This document shows positions 58,701 to 64,000 of a stretch of 64,000 nt of DNA, piece after piece (the stretch's first letter is position 1; every line of letters starts with the position of its first letter). Source of the stretch: Deltaproteobacteria bacterium. GTDB taxonomy: Bacteria; Bdellovibrionota; Bdellovibrionia; Bdellovibrionales; Bdellovibrionaceae. Location of the stretch: assembly GCA_017302835.1 (NCBI GenBank), contig JAFLCC010000008.1:104008-168007 (forward strand). The letters are read 5' to 3'. The notes under the pieces are model-generated. The model was given only the letters and a program-made list of their open reading frames with translations. It searched no databases and was not told the DNA's origin. Position numbers and translations under genes: made by a program.

Positions 58701-60405
58701 ACCTGGCGAGGGTGGACAACTTCCTGGACATAAAGTCGACAAAATGATAGCGGAGCTGAGACACTCAACTCCGGGTGTGACTTTAATTTCACCTCCTCCA
58801 CATCATGATATTTATTCGATAGAAGATCTATCACAGCTCATTCATGATTTGAAAAAAAGCAACCCCCTAGCTAGAATTTCAGTAAAGCTTGTCGCCGAAG
58901 CGGGTATTGGAACAGTGGCGGCAGGTGTGGCGAAGGCCATGGCTGATAAAATTGTCGTCAGTGGTGATTGTGGTGGTACAGGCGCTTCTCCCCTTTCTTC
59001 AATCAAATACGCTGGAATTCCTTGGGAGATGGGATTAGCAGAAACTCATCAAACACTGATTCGTAATGGATTACGGCATCGTGTGGTGCTAGAGACAGAC
59101 GGACAGCTTAAAACCGGCAAAGACGTTGTGATCGCAGCCTTGCTAGGCGCTGAAGAGTTCGGTTTTTCCACAGCACCTTTGATAGTTCAAGGTTGTATCA
59201 TGATGAGGAAATGTCATTTGAACACCTGCCCCGTAGGAATTGCTACCCAGGATCCCATTTTAAGGGCTCGATTTTCTGGACAACCTGAATACGTGATTAA
59301 TTATTTTCACTTTGTAGCTGAAGAAGTCCGTGAGCTCATGAGCCGTTTAGGATTTCAAAGTATGGACGAAATGGTTGGCCGTACAGAGGTGTTAGATTTC
59401 GAAACGACAGAGGCGCAGAGAAAAGAAAATTGGAAGTTAGAATCTCTCGACTTAAAGAGCTTATTAGAAAAACCAGCTTGTCAGGTTCAGGGAGCTAAAC
59501 GCAAAACGAAAGAACAAGAAGGAAATGAAATAAAATTAATGGAAAAAGACTCCCTTGAGGAGGAGATCGGATCCCTATGTCATTCATTTATTCAAAGCAT
59601 TCCAAAAAATGAAAATAACTCTCATCAAAACCACCGAAATATGGAAGCAAATTTGAAAATTGAAAACTCTCATCGATCTATTGGTGCTTTGTTATCCTAT
59701 TCTCTTGTTTCAAAATTTGGAGCTCAAGGATTATCCAAGGACACATTAAAATTTAATTTTAATGGGGTAGCTGGTCAGTCTTTTGGTGCTTTCTTAGCCA
59801 ATGGTATCAGCTTCAATTTAATGGGCAGTGCAAATGATTATGTAGGAAAGGGATTATCAGGTGGCAAACTTTCTATAAGGCCACCTGTAGATTTAAAATT
59901 AACTTCTGAGGCTAGTTTATCTTTGGTTGGAAATACTTGCTTGTACGGAGCTACCTCAGGCGAGGTTTTTATTGCTGGAGCTGCTGGTGAACGCTTTGCC
60001 GTGCGTAACAGCGGGGTGAGCGCAGTTGTTGAAGGACTGGGAGATCATGGATGTGAGTACATGACAGGCGGTCATGTACTTATTCTTGGTTCTATCGGGA
60101 AAAATTTTGCGGCAGGAATGTCAGGGGGATTGGCTTATATCTATGATCCAAAAGGAACGGCAGCTGCGTCTATAAATCTTTCCTCGGTAGAATTAGTTTG
60201 GAATTTAGATAAAGAAGAAATTAATTTCTTACAAGCTCAGATTCAGGCCCATTATACAGAGACACAAAGCCCTTTAGCCTTGCGATTGTTAGAAAGTTGG
60301 AGTGTGCATCGAACTTATTTTGTAAAAGTATTACCCATTGAATATGGAAAGATTTTGCAAAATCGAAAGTCAGCCTTTTTTCTAAATGAGGTAAATCATG
60401 TCTGA
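55735..60405 (+). CDS. gltB: Glutamate synthase large subunit
   Basis: 1556 residues from ATG 55735; the open frame reaches TTG 55696. The glutaminase domain nucleophile is the Cys of KDACGIGLIC, a short propeptide-like stretch precedes it, followed by HSRFSTNTLPAWRLAQPF and NGEINT. The FMN-binding synthase domain has GEGGES, PGEGGQLPGHKV and DCGGTGASPLSS; the 3Fe-4S cluster Cys are in CIMMRKCHLNTCPVG. The C-terminal GXGXG domain (about 1340-1500) is intact. Together with GltD it makes two glutamates from glutamine and 2-oxoglutarate. Stop overlaps gltD by 8 bases. Confidence 0.96.
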   Translation: MNKTTTKNENGLYLENFEKDACGIGLICSGEKSPTHQVIESALKILKNLDHRSALGADGKTSDGAGVLMELSHSFFRRQPEFNSTKIESSEMVSDFAVGMLFLAKDKSISLEQNKVEELATCLGIEIQGWRKVPVNSKILGAQAQFLEPDIFQFLIGGVPATEGNEKPEEVFSRKLYFLRQAIQRKSEFDVISLSNKTIVYKGLSLPSELGDYYLDLKSTDLKVKYAMVHSRFSTNTLPAWRLAQPFSSICHNGEINTVRGNLTWLRAREKNIAHSLCPQNPQLIQPLILSGQSDSQYLDDMVRILCESGATLPEALMTLMPEPWSQSSSDDLNSFYQFQAPRMEPWDGPAAVCFCDGKWMGARLDRNGLRPCRYQVLKNGTLILASELGVLDIPNDQIEYQGRLGPGQIIAFDIEQNKIYFDDQIKNKVAQQYPYQQWVAEEQLSSDRIDEVCQGQEITNNSEEGEVAFLSLFEKLHSYGYTREEIEMILIPMIDKSEEPQSSMGNDTPLAILTEKPQVLFNYFRQMFAQVTNPPIDPIREDRVMSLTMFLGKRPALGKFDQAAVSKAFLLKRDQPILSQDQYQNLLSEGFPLKTEKISILFSKDSNLEKALEDLCDRAEKLAGQNQVLVLTDEGVDSNQQVIPSLLAVSSVHHHLIRKNIRTQVSLVISTYEVRDVHQFACLIGYGAEAVYPAAIRELITFLVKDNKLSSNRNSLSLNSNIDFLEKNYMKAVGKGLLKIMSKMGISTLQSYCGSQLFEILGINSEVVQKYFTGSVSRIGGLSLEMIAKEYAFLQGGRFNHFNTMNEALRKSTVLNQIPYLSLLPTGGNIHYREGEEAHLWNPKSIAQLQIATRKNSLESFQAFSAEVERNSSNTLRGFFHFNQLRKSIPIENVEPVNLILRRFTTGAMSLGALGSEVHESLAIAMNRIHAKSNSGEGGESAKRFFPEKNGDSKNSAIKQIASARFGVTAHYLANAIELQIKMAQGAKPGEGGQLPGHKVDKMIAELRHSTPGVTLISPPPHHDIYSIEDLSQLIHDLKKSNPLARISVKLVAEAGIGTVAAGVAKAMADKIVVSGDCGGTGASPLSSIKYAGIPWEMGLAETHQTLIRNGLRHRVVLETDGQLKTGKDVVIAALLGAEEFGFSTAPLIVQGCIMMRKCHLNTCPVGIATQDPILRARFSGQPEYVINYFHFVAEEVRELMSRLGFQSMDEMVGRTEVLDFETTEAQRKENWKLESLDLKSLLEKPACQVQGAKRKTKEQEGNEIKLMEKDSLEEEIGSLCHSFIQSIPKNENNSHQNHRNMEANLKIENSHRSIGALLSYSLVSKFGAQGLSKDTLKFNFNGVAGQSFGAFLANGISFNLMGSANDYVGKGLSGGKLSIRPPVDLKLTSEASLSLVGNTCLYGATSGEVFIAGAAGERFAVRNSGVSAVVEGLGDHGCEYMTGGHVLILGSIGKNFAAGMSGGLAYIYDPKGTAAASINLSSVELVWNLDKEEINFLQAQIQAHYTETQSPLALRLLESWSVHRTYFVKVLPIEYGKILQNRKSAFFLNEVNHV

Positions 60406-61813
60406 TCCATTTGGTTTCTTAAAGTACCAACGTCAAGATTTAAAGTACAGATCTAAAGAAGAGAGGCTAAGGGATTGGAATGAAGTAGCTCATTCCAAAG
60501 TGGCTTATGACGAGATCGGGCAGCAGGCCAGAAGATGCATGGATTGTGGAGTTCCCTTTTGTCAAAGCGAAACGGGTTGCCCCGTAGATAATTTAATTCC
60601 TGAGTGGACAAAACTGGTAACAGAAAATCGTTGGGAAGAAGCTTTTCATCGTTTGCACCGAACAAATAATTTTCCAGAATTTACCGGCAGTCTTTGTCCC
60701 GCTCCTTGTGAGTCCGCCTGTGTTCTGGGTTTGAATTCAGATCCTGTGGCTATCAAAAATATTGAATGGAGTATTATTGACCGTGGATTTCAAGAGGGTT
60801 GGGTTCGTCCCCAGATAAATTCAAAAAAAACGGGGTTTAAGGTAGCCATTGTGGGCTCTGGACCTGCGGGTCTGGCAGCGGCTCAGGAATTAGCTCGCAA
60901 AGGACACCAGGTCACCGTGTTTGAAAAAAATGCTCAGGCCGGAGGTCTTCTTCGGTATGGTATTCCTGATTTTAAATTCGAGAAATGGCGTTTGGATCGT
61001 CGATTAAAACAACTACGTGAAGAAGGCGTGGAATTTAGAACCTCCGCCGAGGTAGGGAAGGATTTTTCATTTAAGGATTTACAAAATGACTTCCATGCCG
61101 TGGGTCTGGCACTGGGAGCAGAAAAGCCAAGGGATCTAGTGATTCCAGGTCGGGAGCTCCAAGGGATTTATTTGGCCATGGATTATTTAACGGATCAAAA
61201 TAAACTGATTGCAAATGAAATTTCTGAATTAAAATATTCGGCTCAGGATAAAGATGTGGTGATTATTGGAGGCGGGGATACGGGTTCAGATTGTGTAGGG
61301 ACAGCACTGAGACAAGGAGCCAGATCAGTGACTCAACTAGAGATCATGCCGAGACCTCCGAGTGAACGATCATCTGAAACACCATGGCCTCACTGGCCAC
61401 TAAAATTACGGACCTCCCATGCCCATGAGGAAGGGGGCTCCAGATGTTGGAGTGTTTTGACCACTCGTTTTGAGGGCGATGGCAACAATGTCCAACGCCT
61501 TGTCGCTGAAAAAGTAGAATACAAAAATGGAAAATTTGAGAAAGTCGCCTCAGAGCCAGAGCTGATTTTGAAAACAGATCTAGTCATTTTGGCACTAGGC
61601 TTTACGGGAGCGAATTTAGATGGGATTACTTCTCGATCTCTTGACTTCACCGGTGGTAAGATTCAAACGCAGGGTTTGGGACAAACAGCGATGGAAGGAG
61701 TCTTTGCTGCTGGAGATGTTTCCAGAGGTGCTTCGCTGATCGTGTGGGCCATCGCCGAAGGTCGCAAAATGGCTGCAGGTATAGATAAATACTTGGTAAA
61801 CAAATTTGGATAG
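60398..61813 (+). CDS. gltD: Glutamate synthase small subunit
   Basis: 471 residues. N-terminal iron-sulfur cysteines CMDCGVPFCQSETGCPVDN and CPAPCESACVLG; FAD-binding GSGPAGLAAAQELARKGHQVTVFEK; NADPH-binding VVIIGGGDTGSDCVGTALRQGA; final GVFAAGDVSRGASLIVWAIAEGRKMA. Supplies electrons from NAD(P)H to GltB. Translationally coupled to gltB. A weak terminator follows the stop. Confidence 0.97.
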   Translation: MSDPFGFLKYQRQDLKYRSKEERLRDWNEVAHSKVAYDEIGQQARRCMDCGVPFCQSETGCPVDNLIPEWTKLVTENRWEEAFHRLHRTNNFPEFTGSLCPAPCESACVLGLNSDPVAIKNIEWSIIDRGFQEGWVRPQINSKKTGFKVAIVGSGPAGLAAAQELARKGHQVTVFEKNAQAGGLLRYGIPDFKFEKWRLDRRLKQLREEGVEFRTSAEVGKDFSFKDLQNDFHAVGLALGAEKPRDLVIPGRELQGIYLAMDYLTDQNKLIANEISELKYSAQDKDVVIIGGGDTGSDCVGTALRQGARSVTQLEIMPRPPSERSSETPWPHWPLKLRTSHAHEEGGSRCWSVLTTRFEGDGNNVQRLVAEKVEYKNGKFEKVASEPELILKTDLVILALGFTGANLDGITSRSLDFTGGKIQTQGLGQTAMEGVFAAGDVSRGASLIVWAIAEGRKMAAGIDKYLVNKFG

Positions 61814-61817
61814 TCGG

Positions 61818-61840
61818 TCAAGAGTCTTGAATTCTTTTTT
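61818..61840 (+). terminator. Weak intrinsic terminator after gltD
   Basis: TCAAG (61818-61822) pairs with CTTGA (61826-61830) around a 3-base loop; a T6 run occupies 61835-61840. Short stem, so modest strength. Confidence 0.45.
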
Positions 61841-62186
61841 GAAAGTAAATTAAAGGCAAGGGTCGGTCGTATTAGCAGCACAGCTCACCAAATGAGAAAA
61901 ATAAAGGTTATCGACATGGAATTTGAAAGACTACTATCGACACGCCCATTGGAGCCATTACCTACGATCGCCCATGAGTTCATGGAGCTAAGTATTTTCA
62001 GTCGCTCGATTCATAATGGAACGTTTAATAAGTGCATAAGTAAACCGACATATACGAAGGGATTTTTTGGCTGGAATCTAGGTTTCGGAAAGTTCATTAT
62101 TGGTCGGGATGATGTTTTTGCTTCCGAAGTGGGTAAGAGCTTCCGTAAAACGAGGAAGAATCAGAGTTGAGGCGTATGGAAGCCGC
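61841..62186. other. Non-coding stretch after gltD; doubtful ORF
   Basis: An open frame runs from 61892 (or ATG 61916) to 62170 and would give a product of about 84-92 residues (includes TKGFFGWNLGFGKFIIGRDDVF). There is no clear ribosome binding site, no family match and no supporting neighbour. The base composition is less A-rich than the neighbouring core genes. I see no other gene here; it is the edge of the accessory segment. Confidence 0.3.
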
Positions 62187-62378
62187 TCAATCCTGGAATA
62201 TTGGATCGAAATAGGCATCGATGGATGGGAACTGACTCATGTCGAAGTCAGTGATTTCAGCTTGGCGTGGTGGCCCTCGGGCTGCATGCGCCTGAGGGGC
62301 TCTGCTTGGTAAGTACATATGCTCTAAGATTTTCACAATCACAGTGGGATCCTCGACCTCGGCAATGATCTTGACTCC
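62187..62378 (-). pseudogene. IS91-type transposase C-terminal remnant A
   Basis: On the minus strand an open stretch of 63 codons plus stop reads GVKIIAEVEDPTVIVKILEHM, then LPSRAPQAHAARGPPRQAE. This is the typical C-terminus of IS91-family Y2 transposases (pattern I-A-x-I-E-D-P-x-VI-x-KILEHL-x-LP...ARGPP). An in-frame TGA at 62379-62381 precedes it and the upstream catalytic part is absent, so only the end survives. No terminal sequences are recognised. Confidence 0.75.
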
Positions 62379-62780
62379 TCACTCAACAGTAGATGGTTTC
62401 AAAAAGTATTGAAAAGACAAATTTTCGATGAGTTAGAATCAGCATCATTTTTTGTACTTAGCATACGGCTAATTCCGTTTCTGTTTCAAGTGCGGGTCGA
62501 TAGAAAGATTCATAAATGGGGCTCTCTAGCCGGCAAGTTGATCTCAAGCGGGTAAGAAGCTATCTATTTAGCCCCCAAAGCCCTTGATCTATGAATAAGT
62601 CCGTGATTTATAGTGGTTATAGTTCTAAAAAGGTGTCGCAGGGAACGCAAATCTTCGTTTTCGACCATTTCAGTCGCTAAATTATTAAAAACATAAGAAA
62701 ATTCCATTTCGAATCTGTAGCGCATCAACACGCTTGCTTTATTTGTGGACATATCATAAAAGATATAGTACATATTTAGT
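62379..62780. other. Stretch between IS91 remnant and toxin gene; possible small ORF
   Basis: No confident gene. A minus-strand frame 62564-62752 (62 residues, starting MSTNKASVLMRYRFEMEF and ending HRSRALGAK) lies divergent to the toxin gene, with no clear ribosome binding site. The 28 bases before the toxin ATG are AT-rich and include TATAGT-like sequence usable as a -10. Confidence 0.25.
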
Positions 62781-63065
62781 ATGTGGAACGTCTTTCTGGA
62801 AAAGAACGCAGTCAAAGCTCTCAATAAAGCCCCGAAGGAAATCCAGGAAAAGTTCGAAAAATGGAAAGACATTGTTCAATTACAAGGCCCAAAGGGATTG
62901 TTTGAAATCAAAGGCTTTCGGGACCATGCACTCAAAGGTGAGTGGCAAGGCGCAAGAGCCAGCAGACTGAATGATCAATGGCGAGTGATATATTACGTAG
63001 TTGCAAATGAGATAAAAATTTTGGTGATGGAGGTCACGCCTCATGATTACAGGAAAAAAGGTTAA
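62781..63065 (+). CDS. RelE/HigB-type toxin
   Basis: 94 residues. RelE-superfamily ribonuclease fold: VFLEKNAVKALNKAPKEIQEKFEKW at the start, LKGEWQGARASRLNDQWRVIYYV in the middle and MEVTPHDYRKK at the end, with the catalytic-type Arg/His/Tyr residues. It probably cuts mRNA on the ribosome. The toxin gene comes first and overlaps the HTH gene by 23 bases, the HigBA order. Confidence 0.85.
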   Translation: MWNVFLEKNAVKALNKAPKEIQEKFEKWKDIVQLQGPKGLFEIKGFRDHALKGEWQGARASRLNDQWRVIYYVVANEIKILVMEVTPHDYRKKG

Positions 63066-63333
63066 AGAAATTTTGAAGAGTGGTTCATTTGTTCCCGCGA
63101 AGACTCTTGTCTTGGTGAGCCCCGGCCAATCTCTGCGAATTATACGAGAGCTTCAAGAGCTTTCTCAAAATGAACTGGCAAACCTCAGTGGGCTTCCACA
63201 GTCCACAATTTCTGGTATGGAATCTGGAAGAATCAATATCGGCGTAGAACGAGCAAAAGTTTTAGCAAAAGCCCTGCGCATTCACCCTGCGGTCATTGTA
63301 TTTCCTGGCTGGGAAAGTGAAAAGGCGTCATAA
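63043..63333 (+). CDS. HTH-type antitoxin (HigA/XRE-like)
   Basis: 96 residues. An N-terminal region of about 30 residues, then an XRE helix-turn-helix RIIRELQELSQNELANLSGLPQSTISGMESGRINIG (about 32-67), and a short tail. It should bind the toxin and repress the operon. The start ATG 63043 lies inside the toxin gene. Confidence 0.85.
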   Translation: MITGKKVKEILKSGSFVPAKTLVLVSPGQSLRIIRELQELSQNELANLSGLPQSTISGMESGRINIGVERAKVLAKALRIHPAVIVFPGWESEKAS

Positions 63334-63597
63334 AAGATTTACCTGTGATTTGAATAAAACACGCAAATCCCTTGTATCATAAACACACATTTTCCGATAG
63401 ATTCATTGCGTGGACAGTGAAATACACCAATGACTGTTCAGTCAATAGAAAGAGGACAGGATCCGGGGTCAAGAACTCAACATGGATATGAGTTCCCGAA
63501 TGAGAATTGCTACGGATACTTTGTGATGAGCTTAGACCAGAAGACTCAAAGCTGAACGCCACAACCAGGGGTCCAGTCTATACTCATAGGAAACAAT
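63334..63597. other. Non-coding stretch after the toxin-antitoxin pair
   Basis: No gene that I can support. It contains a small inverted repeat GAACTCA/TGAGTTC near 63473-63495. Confidence 0.5.
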
Positions 63598-63753
63598 TCA
63601 ATACAACGACATAGGTATCACTTCCTTGAGTATGGTATTTGCCCTACCTGGATGCAGTGGTGGTGGTTTTGTATCTAGGTCCATGTGTTCAAGGATTTTT
63701 CGAATCACATGGTCATTTAGAACCGGCGTTAGGAAATTGATCCAGCCACAAAA
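63598..63753 (-). pseudogene. IS91-type transposase C-terminal remnant B
   Basis: On the minus strand 51 codons plus stop read FCGWINFLTPVLNDHVIRKILEHM then DLDTKPPPLHPGRANT. The segment VIRKILEHMDL followed by PPPLHP-R is the IS91-family transposase C-terminus. Upstream the frame is disrupted (a TGA appears in the in-frame continuation near 63783). This is a second and distinct remnant from A, in the same orientation, on the other side of the toxin-antitoxin pair. Confidence 0.65.
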
Positions 63754-64000
63754 AGACCTCAGCGTGAACGATCCTCTGAATCACCATGGTGGACGATTTT
63801 TGTTACAATTGCCAATCCGAGACCAAAGAGTATCAACACATTAAGACGACTTGTGTACCAATGAAAAATTACCAGGAACTTTCTAAAATTAGTGGGAAAT
63901 ATGTGGAAAACTAGGTTTAGATAATTTCAACTTTTACTTAAAGTAAGACTTTAAGTTTTAACAGGTCCAGATTTCAATTTAATTCCAAAGTATAAACAAA
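63754..64000. other. Non-coding window end with a small hairpin
   Basis: No gene seen. ACTTAAAG (63936-63943) and CTTTAAGT (63949-63956) form an 8-bp perfect stem with a 5-base loop. Possibly the end of a transcript; direction unknown. Confidence 0.4.

Noticed and set aside
62100..62312. A 70-codon + frame
   Set aside because: It overlaps, in antisense, the IS91-type remnant A.
63626..63844. A 72-codon + frame
   Set aside because: It is antisense to the IS91-type transposase remnant B, whose minus-strand reading matches a known family.
1..64000. tRNA, rRNA or CRISPR features
   Set aside because: No T-loop-like sequence in a cloverleaf context, no rRNA motif and no regularly spaced repeats were seen in the gaps I read.

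Overview
This window is AT-rich bacterial chromosome, almost fully coding. It carries a complete flagellar export/rod/ring gene array, sigma-54 and sigma-28 machinery, several proteins with a CHASE2, cNMP-binding or SpoIIE-like fold, and many lipoproteins. The gene content, protein style and the flhF-flhG-fliA ending of the flagellar array suggest a member of the Bdellovibrionota (Bdellovibrio/Bacteriovorax-like, Gram-negative). This is inference from gene content only; there is no rRNA in the window.

Layout. 1-3.9 kb: tail of an unknown gene, two tiny coupled ORFs, then a CHASE2 histidine kinase and a sigma-54-dependent response regulator. 4-14.6 kb: ileS-lspA, a cNMP-binding/receiver-like/Bergerat-ATPase regulator, an Lgt-family protein, an AAA ATPase preceded by an unusual three-arm inverted repeat, a secreted alpha-amylase, and a class I glutamine-amidotransferase-like peptidase. 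14.7-27 kb: RecD2 helicase, CHASE2 adenylate cyclase, SH3/M48/FadL-like envelope genes, a HlyIII protein and alaS. 27-35.7 kb: a small thioesterase/YkgJ pair, then a tightly overlapping operon (polyprenyl synthase, MenA-like prenyltransferase, RsmJ, membrane protein, SpoIIE-like protein), citrate synthase, HIT protein, endonuclease III and ferredoxin. 35.8-39.2 kb: GNAT acetyltransferase, lipoprotein, FlaG-like protein, a 44-nt perfect palindrome, and a lytic transglycosylase.

39.4-55.6 kb is the flagellar array flgF-flgG-flgA-flgH-flgI, [GGA-hairpin RNA candidate], flgJ, then fliL-fliM-fliN-fliO-fliP-fliQ-fliR-flhB-flhA-flhF-flhG-fliA. A near-consensus sigma-54 promoter (GG-N10-GC) lies before fliL. 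It is followed by gltB-gltD (glutamate synthase). From 61.8 kb to the end the DNA turns accessory: two decayed IS91-type transposase C-termini, both on the minus strand, bracket a RelE-type toxin/HTH antitoxin pair.

Most interesting signals: (1) in the flgI-flgJ gap, a promoter-like -10, four or more hairpins displaying GGA in the apical loop, and a T9 run, which together look like a CsrA/RsmA-sequestering small RNA embedded in the flagellar locus; (2) three complementary 17-19 nt arms just before an AAA ATPase, able to form mutually exclusive hairpins; (3) one operon carrying two enzyme-like proteins with degraded active sites (MenA-like and SpoIIE/PP2C-like); (4) a FlgJ rod-binding domain apparently fused to a degenerate LytM/M23 domain; (5) a cNMP-sensor fused to an RsbW-like ATPase in the same neighbourhood as a CHASE2 adenylate cyclase. 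There are no tRNA, rRNA or CRISPR features that I can see.
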